A DNA stretch of 64,000 nucleotides from JACVRW01 sp034664125 (GTDB lineage: Bacteria; Actinomycetota; Thermoleophilia; Solirubrobacterales; Thermoleophilaceae). The position numbers and the translations under genes were made by a program. The notes under the pieces are model-generated. The model was not told where the DNA came from. It saw only the letters and a program-made list of their open reading frames with translations, and made no database searches. Positions 1 to 8,116 of this stretch are shown here, one piece after another; the first letter of the stretch is position 1, and each line of letters begins with the position of its first letter. The stretch lies in assembly GCA_034664125.1 (NCBI GenBank), contig JAXDIG010000041.1, positions 1-64,000 of the forward strand. Reading direction: 5' to 3'.

Positions 1-762
1 GCCAGCGACGACGTGGAGCAGGCCCTGCGCGAGCTCGGCGTGGACGTGCGAAAGGGCGCGGGTGCGGTGACCGTGCGCGCGAGCGACGGCGAGGTGGTGG
101 TGGAGCTCGACTCCGGCGAGTCGGTCCCGGGCGACGAGCTGCTGGTGGCGATCGGCCGGCGCCCGAACACGGTCGACCTGGGCGTCGAGTCGATCGGGCT
201 GGAGCCGGGCAAGCCGATCGAGGTGGACGACTGGATGCGCGCGACGGGCTCCGACTGGCTATACGCGATCGGCGACGTGAACGGCCGGGCGCTGCTGACG
301 CACATGGGCAAGTACCAGGCGCGCATCGCGGCGGACACGATTCTCGGCGCGGGGGGCCCCTGCCTGATCCTCGACGGCGCACGCGCGCCGCGCGTGATCT
401 TCACGGACCCGCAGGTGGCGGCGGTGGGGTACACGCTGGCGGCTGCCGAGGAGGCCGGGCTGAACGCGCGAGCGGTCGAGGTGCCGACCCAGGGCAGCGC
501 GGGGGCCAGCTTCTACGGGCGCGACGACGCGCGCGGGACGACGCGGCTGGTCGTGGACGACGACGCCGGCGTCGTGGTGGGCGCCACCTTCACCGGCCCC
601 GAGATCGCGGAGTTCCTGCAGGCCGCCACGATCGCGGTGGTCGGGGAGGTGCCGCTGGCGCGGCTGGCCCACGCGGTGCCGGCCTTCCCGACGCGCAGCG
701 AGGTGTGGCTCTACCTGATGCAGGAGCTCGGCCTGTCGGGGCCATGCCAGCCCGAGACGTAG
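1..762 (+). CDS. FAD/NAD(P) disulfide oxidoreductase, C-terminal part
   Basis: This is the 3' part of a pyridine nucleotide-disulfide oxidoreductase (dihydrolipoamide dehydrogenase / mercuric reductase family). It is open from base 1, so the start and the N-terminal FAD Rossmann fold with the redox-active CxxxxC lie outside the window. Visible are the end of the NAD domain, the conserved 'IGRRPN' turn, the second FAD contact 'YAIGDVNG' with its Asp, and the C-terminal dimerisation domain with 'IFTDPQVAAVGYT'. Near the C-terminus, 'HAVPAFPTRSE' is where these enzymes usually carry a His-Pro-x-x-x-E catalytic dyad; here it reads His-Ala-Val-Pro-Ala-Phe-Pro-Thr. Substrate is unknown. The following gene starts 4 bases after the stop. 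Confidence 0.9.
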   Translation, partial: ASDDVEQALRELGVDVRKGAGAVTVRASDGEVVVELDSGESVPGDELLVAIGRRPNTVDLGVESIGLEPGKPIEVDDWMRATGSDWLYAIGDVNGRALLTHMGKYQARIAADTILGAGGPCLILDGARAPRVIFTDPQVAAVGYTLAAAEEAGLNARAVEVPTQGSAGASFYGRDDARGTTRLVVDDDAGVVVGATFTGPEIAEFLQAATIAVVGEVPLARLAHAVPAFPTRSEVWLYLMQELGLSGPCQPET

Positions 763-766
763 CCCT

Positions 767-1060
767 TTGAGGCAGCCGCTCGACACGAGCGCCCCGCGAG
801 CACGCGCCGTGCTCGATCGCGTGTGCTCGATCGCTCCCGGCCGGGTGACCACCTACGCCGACCTGAGCCCGGAGGCGCCGCGCTACGCGGGCGCCGTCCT
901 AGCGGCGTGCGACGACCCCGACGTGCCGTGGCAGCGCGTCGTGCGCGCGGACGGCTCGCTGGCGAAGGGCGAGCGCCAGCGCCGCCTGCTCGAGGCGGAG
1001 GGCGTGCCGTTCGAGGGCGAGCGCGTGGACATGCGAATCGCCTGGGCGCCGCCCGCCTGA
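767..1060 (+). CDS. Alkyltransferase-like (ATL) DNA-binding protein, MGMT family
   Basis: A 97-residue protein matching only the DNA-binding domain of O6-methylguanine-DNA methyltransferase. The family features are clear: 'IAPGRVTTYADL' (helix-turn-helix entry), an 'RYAGAVLAAC' segment where the Arg finger is expected, and an active-site loop reading 'VPWQRVV'. Methyltransferases have Pro-Cys-His-Arg there; Trp at the Cys position is the mark of ATL proteins, which bind alkylated guanine without repairing it and hand it to nucleotide excision repair. The start is TTG at 767, 4 bases after the previous stop; GTG at 809 is possible but would leave a very short N-terminus. It probably shares a transcript with the oxidoreductase. 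Confidence 0.85.
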   Translation: MRQPLDTSAPRARAVLDRVCSIAPGRVTTYADLSPEAPRYAGAVLAACDDPDVPWQRVVRADGSLAKGERQRRLLEAEGVPFEGERVDMRIAWAPPA

Positions 1061-1417
1061 GATGGCAGCCGGGGCTCGCACCCCGCCGGAGATGGCTTGC
1101 GGCGGCAGGGCTAGGCGCTGCCGCCCCAACGCTTCTGGGTGAGTAAATGTCACGTTCGCGGCAGCTGCGGCTAGCGTGGGCCGCGTTTGCCATCCCTGCG
1201 CGTCTCAAAGCGGCCCGCCCCGCGGCCGGAGCGCAGGGCGGGCCGGATCCGAGCGCGTATCCCATCGAAGGCCGACCCACCTGCCGCGCAGCCGGGGGGT
1301 TGGGTGGGTTGTGCATCCCAGCCCTTCCCCGTCGCTGTTTGCGCTTCGCGGCGAGACAGACCAACGGCCACGAACAGCCGCCGTCTATCTCACCGAGAGG
1401 CGGCTCCGGCGGCGCCG
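1061..1417. other. Non-coding stretch with three GC-rich hairpins
   Basis: This 357-base gap between converging genes has no convincing reading frame. It contains three inverted repeats: GGCGGCAG at 1101-1108 with CTGCCGCC at 1118-1125; CGGCCCGCCC at 1211-1220 with GGGCGGGCCG at 1236-1245; and GGGTTGGG at 1297-1304 with CCCAGCCC at 1317-1324 (one G-T pair). The first could end transcription from the left. No T-run follows any of them. A non-coding RNA cannot be excluded, but nothing recognisable was found. Confidence 0.45.
1101..1125 (+). terminator. Terminator-like hairpin
   Basis: Perfect 8-base arms GGCGGCAG / CTGCCGCC around a 9-base loop, 41 bases after the stop of the ATL gene. There is no T-tract, which is common for terminators in GC-rich actinobacteria. 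Confidence 0.4.
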
Positions 1418-1852
1418 CTAGGTGGTTTGCACGATCAGCAGATCGCAGGACGCCCTGTGCGAAACCTTGTTCGGCACGCTGCCGAGGACGCGGCGGGCGC
1501 CCTGCATGCCCTTGCAGCCGAGCACGATCAGGTCGGCGTCCTCCCGCTCGGCCACGGTGAGGATCGCCGAGGCGGCGTCGCCCTTGGGCCCGTGCACCTC
1601 GATCTCGACGCCGCCTCCCTGCGCGATGGCGGCTGCGCGGTCGAGCACCGCGTCCACCTTGAAGTGCGGGCTGATCGCCCATTCCGCGGCCTCGGCGGGA
1701 GGCCGGCTGCCGCCGACGTGCGCCGGCGCCGGTTCGTAGGCGCTGACCACGTGCAGCGTCGCGCCGGTGAGGCGGGCCAGGTCGACCGCGCGACTCAGCG
1801 CGATGTCCGCCGTCTCCGTGCCGTTGGTGCCGACCACGATGGACTTGAACAT
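1418..1852 (-). CDS. Universal stress protein (UspA family)
   Basis: A single-domain Usp protein of 144 residues, the usual length. It begins with the 'IVVGTNGT' strand-loop and ends with the ATP-binding signature G-x2-G-x9-G, seen as 'GCKGMQGARRVLGSVPNKV', followed by the closing strand 'CDLLIVQ'. Such proteins bind ATP, dimerise and are induced by stress in the cytoplasm; the partner is not evident. The start ATG is preceded by a strong ribosome binding site (GGAGGAGAGGG on the coding strand), so this message has a real leader, unlike many neighbours. It is transcribed divergently from the enoyl-CoA hydratase gene. Confidence 0.9.
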   Translation of the reverse strand: MFKSIVVGTNGTETADIALSRAVDLARLTGATLHVVSAYEPAPAHVGGSRPPAEAAEWAISPHFKVDAVLDRAAAIAQGGGVEIEVHGPKGDAASAILTVAEREDADLIVLGCKGMQGARRVLGSVPNKVSHRASCDLLIVQTT

Positions 1853-1943
1853 CCCTCTCCTCCGATCCCGAGTGGGACGACCGTAGCGCCGAAGGTGGGC
1901 GCGGGCAAGCGAGGCGCGAAGCGGAAACGGTAGAACTCGGCGC

Positions 1944-2729
1944 GTGCCTTACGAGACGCTGCTCTACGACGTCCGTGACGACGGCGTCGCCACCGTCACG
2001 CTCAACACCCCCGACAACCGCAACGCACTCACCAACCAGCTGCTCACGGAACTGACCGCGGCCTTCGAGTCGGCGCGCGAGGACGACGCGGTTCGCTGCC
2101 TGGTGCTGACGTCGTCCCACGACAAGGTCTTCTCGTCGGGGGCGTCGCTCGACCAGTTCGCCGCGGAGGTGCCGCTGGTGCACAAGCACTTCGGCACCGA
2201 GCGCTTCCCGCGCCTGTTCCGCGCGATCCTCGGAGCCGGCAAGCCGACCATATGCGCCGCCAACGGGCACGTGCTCGCGGGCGCGCTCGGTGTGGCTCTC
2301 TGCTGCGACCTGATCGTGGCCAAGGAGGGCGCGACCTTCGGCACCCCCGAGATCAACGTGGGTGTCTTCCCGTTCATGATCATGGCGCTGATCTACCGCA
2401 ACGTTCCGCGCAAGAAGACGAACGAGCTGCTGCTGCTGGGCGAGCGCATCTCGGCCGAGGAGGCGCGAGAGATCGGGATCGTCAACCGGGTCGTCGCCGA
2501 GGACGAGTTCGACGCGGCGGTCGACGAGTGGGCGACCAAGCTCGCCGGGAAGTCGCCGGTGGCGATGAAGCTCGGCAAGGACGCCATGTACCGCCAGCTC
2601 GACATGCCCTTCGAGGACGCGGTCGACTTCCTGCGCTCGCAGCTGTCGATCGCGTTCACCACGGAGGACATCCAGGAGGGCGTGAAGGCGTTCTTCGAGA
2701 AGCGCGAGCCGAACTGGACGGGGCGATGA
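1944..2729 (+). CDS. Enoyl-CoA hydratase/isomerase family protein
   Basis: A crotonase-fold protein of 261 residues that should act on a CoA thioester in the cytoplasm. The oxyanion-hole loop 'SSGASLDQF' and the second oxyanion segment 'HVLAGALGVALCCD' are present. Both glutamates used for water addition in enoyl-CoA hydratase are kept: one in 'AKEGATFG' and one in 'GTPEINVGVFP'. That supports a hydratase rather than a hydrolase, but the exact substrate cannot be read. Start is GTG at 1944, 7 bases after a TAGAACT box at 1931-1937. The stop overlaps the next gene's ATG by four bases (ATGA), so the two are translationally coupled. Confidence 0.9.
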   Translation: MPYETLLYDVRDDGVATVTLNTPDNRNALTNQLLTELTAAFESAREDDAVRCLVLTSSHDKVFSSGASLDQFAAEVPLVHKHFGTERFPRLFRAILGAGKPTICAANGHVLAGALGVALCCDLIVAKEGATFGTPEINVGVFPFMIMALIYRNVPRKKTNELLLLGERISAEEAREIGIVNRVVAEDEFDAAVDEWATKLAGKSPVAMKLGKDAMYRQLDMPFEDAVDFLRSQLSIAFTTEDIQEGVKAFFEKREPNWTGR

Positions 2730-3562
2730 GCGTCTCACTCGTCGCGCTCTGCTGCCGGACCGCCGACCGCACGCCCGGCGCCGTGCGCGGCGCCCAGACG
2801 CTGGCGCCGCTGATCGGCAAGCGCCTGGGCGTGGAGCCTCGCACCATCGGCACGCCATCGGACCCACGCGACTCGGGCTACGAGGAGGACCTGCGCGATT
2901 CGCGCGGCTGCCTGCTCGAGGCGGGCGGCCAGGTGGACGACGCGCTGTCCGGAGGTCGCGTGCCCGTGATCGCGGCCGCCGACTGCTCGATTGCCGTGAC
3001 GACCCTGCCCGCCGCGCTGCGCCACCGGCCCGACGCGCGAGTGCTCTGGCTCGACGCGCACGGCGACTACAACACGCCCGAAACCAGCGGGAGCGGGTAT
3101 CTGGGCGGGATGTGCCTGGCCGGGGCCTGCGGCGAGTGGGACGTGGGCCTGGGCGACACGATCCCCGCCGAGCGGGTGGTGATGGCAGGCGTGCGGGACC
3201 TCGACGGGGGCGAGCGCGAGCTGCTGGAGCGCAGCGCCGCGACGGTGATCGGCGCGAGCGCGATAGAGACGCTCGTCGCCGTGAAGAACGCGCTCGACGG
3301 CGCGCCCGTGTTCATCCACCTCGACCTCGACGTGCTCGACCCGGAGGAGTTCCCCACGGCCGTGCCCGCACCCGGTGGCCTCTCGTCGGACAAGCTCTAT
3401 GACCTGATGGAGGCGGTGGCCGAGGACTCGGAGGTGGTGGGCATCGAGGTGACCGCGTTCGAGGCTCCGCACGACCCGGACGAGCTGGCCGATGCCGCCG
3501 AGACTGCGATGCGGGTGTTGGACCCGCTGCTTGACCGGATCGCGGCCGATGCGGCAGAGTAG
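2726..3562 (+). CDS. Arginase/agmatinase-fold protein
   Basis: A 278-residue protein of the ureohydrolase (arginase) fold. The second and third metal motifs are intact: 'WLDAHGDYN' (DAHxDxN) and 'HLDLDVLDP' (DxDxxDP). The first motif, normally Gly-Gly-Asp-His-Ser, reads 'AAADCSIAV' with Cys in place of the metal-binding His. Actinobacterial members with Cys there are known, but their substrates are mostly untested, so arginase or agmatinase activity should not be assumed. The ATG overlaps the stop of the hydratase gene. Its place among CoA enzymes and an amine oxidase hints at a nitrogen-containing substrate. Confidence 0.85.
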   Translation: MSVSLVALCCRTADRTPGAVRGAQTLAPLIGKRLGVEPRTIGTPSDPRDSGYEEDLRDSRGCLLEAGGQVDDALSGGRVPVIAAADCSIAVTTLPAALRHRPDARVLWLDAHGDYNTPETSGSGYLGGMCLAGACGEWDVGLGDTIPAERVVMAGVRDLDGGERELLERSAATVIGASAIETLVAVKNALDGAPVFIHLDLDVLDPEEFPTAVPAPGGLSSDKLYDLMEAVAEDSEVVGIEVTAFEAPHDPDELADAAETAMRVLDPLLDRIAADAAE

Positions 3563-3584
3563 GGAGTAGCGCTTCCTACTTTCT

Positions 3585-5180
3585 ATGGCCACCACCGATC
3601 GCGCAGCCGCCGACAGCCTCGTAGCGCGGCCCTCGCTTCGCTCCCTCGTCGACGATCTGCACGAGCGGCGCGCCCGCGCGCGGCTGGGGGGCGGCGAGGA
3701 GCGCATCGCGCGCCAGCACGAGCAGGACAAGCTCACCGCCCGCGAGCGGCTCGCGCTGCTGATCGACGAAGGGACGTTCGTCGAGCTCGGCGTGCACGGC
3801 CGCCCGCACTTCTCGCAGCGCGCGATGGAGGGCAAGGAGGCGCCGGCTGACGGCGTGGTCACCGGGTACGGGAAGGTGGACGGCCGGCTGGTGGCCGTGG
3901 CCGCCTACGACTTCACCGTCATGGCCGGCTCGATGGGCATGACCGGCGAGCTGAAGGTCACGCGGCTGCGCGACCTGGCGCTCGGCAAGCGCATCCCCAT
4001 GATCTGGCTGCTCGACTCGGCCGGCGCGCGCATCCAGGAGGCGGCCGGCTCGCTGTTCGCCGGCTCGGGGCACCTGTTCCGCGAAGAGGTCGTGGCCAGC
4101 GGCGTGATCCCGCAGGTGGCGGCGCTGATGGGGCCGTGCGCCGCCGGCACCGCGTACATCCCCGGGCTGGCCGACTTCGTGCCGATGGTCAAGGGCCGCG
4201 GCTCGATGGCGCTGGCCGGCCCGCACCTGACCAAGGCGGTCACGGGCGAGGACGTGACGCAGGAGGAGCTGGGCGGCTCGCGGGTCCACACCCGCGTGTC
4301 GGGCGTCGGCGACCTCGAGGTCGACTCCGACGAGGACTGCATCGCGGCGGTCAAGAGCTACCTGTCGTACTTCCCGCAGAACTGCGAGCAGGCGCCGCCG
4401 AAGCGCGAGCCGGCCGACCCGATCGACCGCACCGAAGAGGACCTGCTCGACATCCTCCCCGACTCGCCGCGCCACCCGTACGACATGTACGAGGTGATCC
4501 GGCGCATCGTGGACGACGGCGAGTGGTTCGACCTGAAGCCGCGCTGGGCGCGCACCATCATCACGGCGCTGGCCCGCATGGGCGGGCGGCCCGTGGGTAT
4601 CGTGGCCAACCAGCCCAAGCACCTGGGCGGGATCCTGGAGAACGACTCCGCGGACAAGGCGGCGCGCTTCATCAACCTCTGCGACGCCTACGGCATCCCG
4701 CTGCTGTTCCTCATGGACGTGCCGGGCTTCATGGTCGGCACCAAGGTCGAGCGGGCCGGGATCATCCGGCACGGGGCCAAGATGCTGTACGCGGTATCGC
4801 GGGCCACGGTGCCGAAGGTCACCGTGGTGATCCGCAAGGCATACGGCGCCGGCTACTACGTCATGTGCGGGAAGGCCTATGAGCCCGACCTGATCGTGGC
4901 GTGGCCCTCGGCGGAGATCTCCGTGATGGGCCCGGAGGGCGCCGTGAACATCATCTTCCGCAAGCAGATCGAGGCTTCCGACGATCCCGACGCTGCCCGG
5001 GCCGAGATGATCGAGGGAATTCGCAAGACGATCGACCCCTACATCGCGGCCGGCAACGCGCTGATCGACGACGTCATCGATCCGCGCGAAACCCGCCCGA
5101 CGGTGATCCGGGCGCTTGAGATGGCCGAGACAAAGAGAGTGGAGAGACCTTGGAAGAAACACGGAGTGATGCCCGTCTGA
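3585..5180 (+). CDS. Acyl-CoA carboxylase, carboxyltransferase (beta) subunit
   Basis: A full-length 531-residue carboxyltransferase of the propionyl/methylcrotonyl/geranyl-CoA carboxylase group, which moves CO2 from biotin to an acyl-CoA. It has both crotonase-like halves. The N half has 'LTARERLALLIDEGTF' and the oxyanion segment 'DSAGARIQEAAGSLF'; the C half has 'DVPGFMVGTKVERAG' and 'KAYGAGYYVMCGKAY'. The residue that picks propionyl over longer acyl chains cannot be judged by eye. No biotin carboxylase/BCCP alpha subunit lies in the window, so the partner is encoded elsewhere. It follows the arginase-fold gene by 22 bases. Confidence 0.92.
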   Translation: MATTDRAAADSLVARPSLRSLVDDLHERRARARLGGGEERIARQHEQDKLTARERLALLIDEGTFVELGVHGRPHFSQRAMEGKEAPADGVVTGYGKVDGRLVAVAAYDFTVMAGSMGMTGELKVTRLRDLALGKRIPMIWLLDSAGARIQEAAGSLFAGSGHLFREEVVASGVIPQVAALMGPCAAGTAYIPGLADFVPMVKGRGSMALAGPHLTKAVTGEDVTQEELGGSRVHTRVSGVGDLEVDSDEDCIAAVKSYLSYFPQNCEQAPPKREPADPIDRTEEDLLDILPDSPRHPYDMYEVIRRIVDDGEWFDLKPRWARTIITALARMGGRPVGIVANQPKHLGGILENDSADKAARFINLCDAYGIPLLFLMDVPGFMVGTKVERAGIIRHGAKMLYAVSRATVPKVTVVIRKAYGAGYYVMCGKAYEPDLIVAWPSAEISVMGPEGAVNIIFRKQIEASDDPDAARAEMIEGIRKTIDPYIAAGNALIDDVIDPRETRPTVIRALEMAETKRVERPWKKHGVMPV

Positions 5181-6643
5181 ACACGACCCGCCGCGGCCTG
5201 ATCGCGGGGGCCGCGGCCACCGGCGCGGGTGCGCTGCTGCCGACTACGGCCGCCGCCCGCCGCAGGCGGCGCCACCGCAAGGTCGACGTCGTCGTCGTGG
5301 GGGCGGGATTCGCCGGTCTGACGGCGGCGCGCCAGCTCGCGAAGGCCGGCAAGGAGGTCTGCGTGCTCGAGGCGCGCGACCGCGTCGGCGGGCGCACGCT
5401 CAACCACCGTGTCCAGAAGGGCGTGATCGCGGAGCTCGGCGGGGAGTACGTCGGGCCGACGCAGGACCGCGTGCTGGCGCTGGCCAAGGCGGTCGGCGTG
5501 AAGACCTTCAAGACCTACAACGAGGGCGACAACGTGCTCATCCTGAGTGGCCGGACGTCGCGCTACGCGGCCACGCCGGGCCTTTCGGACGATCCCGGCT
5601 TCCAGGAGTTCCTCATCAAGGGCCTCGACCTCGACCCGATGTCCGAGGCGGTCCCGGTGGATGCGCCCTGGAAGGCGCCGCGCGCAGCCGAGTGGGACGG
5701 GATCACTCTCGAGCAGTGGGGCGAGCAGACCTTCACCACCCCTGGCGCGAAGGAGCTGCTGCGCATAGCGACGGAGCCGCTGTGGGGCGTGGAGCCGCGC
5801 GAGGTGTCGCTGCTGTACGCCCTGGCCTACATCGCAAGCGCGGGCAACGAGAAGGAGAAGGGCAGCATCCTGCGGCTGCTGACCACGCCGGGCGGCGCGC
5901 AGGAGAGCCGCCTGGTCGGAGGGTCACAGCGAATCCCGCAGCTCGTTGCGAAGCAGCTCGGCTCGCAGGTTGTGCTGAACGCGCCGGTGCGACGGATCGA
6001 GCAGGGCAACGGCCGCGTGCTCGTGACCTCCGACCGCCTCGTCGTGGAGGCACAGGAGGTCATCGTCGCCGTGCCCCCGGTGCTCGCGCGGCTGATCGAC
6101 TTCGCGCCGGCCCTGCCGCGCGCCCACCGCAACCTGCTGAAGGCGCTCGTTCCCGGTCACCTGATCAAGTGGGAAGCCGTCTACGACAAGCCGTTCTGGC
6201 GCGACCAGGGGCTCAGCGGTCAGGCGGTGTCCGAGGTCGGCCCCGCGAACACGACCTTCGACAACACGCCGCCCGGCGGCAGCCCCGGCATCATGTTCGG
6301 GTTCGTCGGTGGCGACGAGGCGCGGCGCTTCGCCAAGCGCTCGCGCGCCGCGCGCCGCGATGCCGTGCTCGCCAACTTCGTCTCCTACTTCGGGGACGAG
6401 GCGCGCAACCCGAACGCCTCGTTCGAGATGAACTGGACGCAGGAGGCGTGGACGCGCGGCTGCCCGGTCGGCCACACGGGCCTGAACCAGCTGCGCCGCT
6501 ACGGGCCGGCACTGCGCAAGCGCTTCGGCCGCGTGCACTGGGCCGGAACCGAGACGGCCACCTACTGGAACGGCTACATGGACGGCGCCGTGCGCTCGGG
6601 CGAGGTGGCCGCGCGTGAGGTGTTGGGGGCGCTGCGGCGGTGA
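5150..6643 (+). CDS. Tat-exported flavin amine oxidase
   Basis: A 497-residue flavin monoamine oxidase-like protein. It begins with a twin-arginine signal ('NTTRRGLIAGAAATGAGALL', then an Ala-rich region), so it is probably folded with FAD inside and exported. The FAD fold follows: 'VVGAGFAGLTAARQL', then 'LEARDRVGGRT'. The C-terminal FAD contact 'GTETATYWNGYMDGA' closes the domain. Oxidation of an amine to the aldehyde, NH3 and H2O2 is the family reaction; the substrate is unknown. Start is TTG at 5150, just after GGAGAG, overlapping the carboxylase gene by 31 bases, which points to coupling. No later start would keep the Tat motif. Confidence 0.87.
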   Translation: MEETRSDARLNTTRRGLIAGAAATGAGALLPTTAAARRRRRHRKVDVVVVGAGFAGLTAARQLAKAGKEVCVLEARDRVGGRTLNHRVQKGVIAELGGEYVGPTQDRVLALAKAVGVKTFKTYNEGDNVLILSGRTSRYAATPGLSDDPGFQEFLIKGLDLDPMSEAVPVDAPWKAPRAAEWDGITLEQWGEQTFTTPGAKELLRIATEPLWGVEPREVSLLYALAYIASAGNEKEKGSILRLLTTPGGAQESRLVGGSQRIPQLVAKQLGSQVVLNAPVRRIEQGNGRVLVTSDRLVVEAQEVIVAVPPVLARLIDFAPALPRAHRNLLKALVPGHLIKWEAVYDKPFWRDQGLSGQAVSEVGPANTTFDNTPPGGSPGIMFGFVGGDEARRFAKRSRAARRDAVLANFVSYFGDEARNPNASFEMNWTQEAWTRGCPVGHTGLNQLRRYGPALRKRFGRVHWAGTETATYWNGYMDGAVRSGEVAAREVLGALRR

Positions 6644-7242
6644 GGCCCGTCTTCTTCGCCACCGCGGAGGAGTTCGGGGCGTGGCTGGAGCAGCACCACG
6701 AGAGCGCCGGCGAGCTGCTGGTCGGCTTCCACAAGAAGGGCTCCGGCAAGGCCAGCATCACCTGGCCGGAGTCGGTCGAGCAGGCGCTGCGCTTCGGCTG
6801 GATCGACGGCGTGCGGCGCAGCCTGGGCGACGAGAGCTACACGATCCGCTTCACGCCGCGCAAGCCGACGAGCAACTGGAGCGCCGTGAACGTGGCCAAG
6901 GTCGAGGAGCTGAAGGCGGGGGGCCTGATGGCGCCGGCCGGGTTGCGCGCGTACGAGGCGCGCAGGCCGGAGCGCACGGGCATCTACTCGCATGAGCGGG
7001 CGAAGCCGGCGGTGCTGCCGGCGGAGTTCGAGCGGCGCTTCCGAGCGAACCCGGCCGCGTGGGAGTGGTTCGAGGCGCGCCCGCCCGGCTATCGGCGGAC
7101 GGCTACCCACTGGGTGGTCAGCGCGAAGAAGGACGAAACCCGCCTGCGCCGTCTGCAACAGCTGATCGACTCTTCGGCGGGGGGACGCAACGTGCCGCCG
7201 CTGACGCCTCCGGCGAGAAGGGAAACCAATGAGTCGCTTTGA
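6640..7242 (+). CDS. YdeI/OmpD-associated family protein
   Basis: A 200-residue protein of the YdeI/OmpD-associated family. It shows the family opening 'FFATAEEFGAWLEQHH', the core 'ITWPESVEQALRFGWIDG' and 'YTIRFTPRKPTSNWS', and a C-terminal 'WVVSAKKDETRLRRLQQLI' helix. Members have been linked to peptide and antimicrobial resistance in Bacillus and Salmonella, but the biochemical role is not known. GTG at 6640 overlaps the amine oxidase stop (GTGA). The last 14 bases overlap the next gene. Confidence 0.85.
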   Translation: MRPVFFATAEEFGAWLEQHHESAGELLVGFHKKGSGKASITWPESVEQALRFGWIDGVRRSLGDESYTIRFTPRKPTSNWSAVNVAKVEELKAGGLMAPAGLRAYEARRPERTGIYSHERAKPAVLPAEFERRFRANPAAWEWFEARPPGYRRTATHWVVSAKKDETRLRRLQQLIDSSAGGRNVPPLTPPARRETNESL

Positions 7243-8116
7243 GAACCCGGCGATCGTCACGTGCTCGATCTCGGGAGCGGTGGCGAGCCGCGAGCAGTGC
7301 CCGGCGATCCCGTACACGCCGGAGGAGTACGCCGCCGAGGCGAAGCGTGCCGTGGACGAGGGCGCCTCGATGATCCACATCCACGCGCGCACGCCCGACG
7401 GCGTGCCCTCGTACGAGGTGGAGGACTTCCGCGCCATCACCGACGCGATCCTCGGCGCCGTCGACGACGTGATCGTCAACTACTCGACCGGCGCGATCGG
7501 CGTGCCGGTGGAGAAGCGCATCGAGTACCTGCGCGAGCTCCGCCCCGACGTGGCCGCGCTGAACATGAGCTCGATGAACTACGCGAAGTACTCCGAGCGG
7601 CGCAAGGAGTTCGTGTTCAAGGCCGTCTTCGAGAACTCGTTCGACACGATCATCGAGTTCCTCGAGGCGATGAACGAGCTGGGCATCCGGCCGGAGCACG
7701 AGTGCTTCGACTCCGGCCATGTGGCCAACCTCGACCCGCTGATCGACATGGGACTGCTCTCGGAGCCGCTGCAGATCGACTGCGTGATGGGCGTGACCGG
7801 CGGGATTCGCCCCACGCCGCGCAACCTCGCCCACATGGCCGACCAGGTTCCCGGCGGGGCCGAGGGCCCCAACAACTGGGGCGTGATCGGCATCAGCCGC
7901 GACCAGTGGCGGCTGGTGGCCACCTCGGCCGCGCTGGGCGGCAACGTGCGGGTGGGCCTGGAGGACAACTTCTACCTGCCTGACGGCGAGATGGCGCGCT
8001 CGAACGGCGACCTGATCGCCCGCGCGCGCCGCATCGTCGAGGACACCGGCAGGCGCGTGGCGACCGTCGTCGAGGCGCGCGAGCTGCTCGGCACCCCGCG
8101 CCGCATCGCCGCATGA
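7229..8116 (+). CDS. Beta-keto acid cleavage enzyme (BKACE, DUF849)
   Basis: A 295-residue TIM-barrel enzyme of the BKACE family (archetype Kce, 3-keto-5-aminohexanoate cleavage enzyme). The family condenses a beta-keto acid with acetyl-CoA and splits the product into acetoacetate and a new CoA thioester. The zinc-binding His pair is seen in 'MIHIHART', and the conserved glutamate near the C-terminus is in 'VRVGLEDNFYL'. The keto-acid substrate varies between subfamilies and cannot be read here. RBS-like GAGAAGGGA precedes the ATG. The downstream CoA-transferase overlaps by four bases, suggesting that the two handle successive CoA thioesters. Confidence 0.9.
   Translation: MSRFENPAIVTCSISGAVASREQCPAIPYTPEEYAAEAKRAVDEGASMIHIHARTPDGVPSYEVEDFRAITDAILGAVDDVIVNYSTGAIGVPVEKRIEYLRELRPDVAALNMSSMNYAKYSERRKEFVFKAVFENSFDTIIEFLEAMNELGIRPEHECFDSGHVANLDPLIDMGLLSEPLQIDCVMGVTGGIRPTPRNLAHMADQVPGGAEGPNNWGVIGISRDQWRLVATSAALGGNVRVGLEDNFYLPDGEMARSNGDLIARARRIVEDTGRRVATVVEARELLGTPRRIAA

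Noticed and set aside
711..2867. A minus-strand open frame of 718 codons
   Set aside because: It covers the ATL, stress-protein and hydratase genes, and its composition is typical of antisense frames. The genuine minus-strand stress protein uses a different frame.
5150..5180. Amine oxidase start error because of the overlap with the carboxylase gene
   Set aside because: The TTG at 5150 follows GGAGAG closely, and the twin-arginine signal needs the residues encoded there, so the overlap is accepted.
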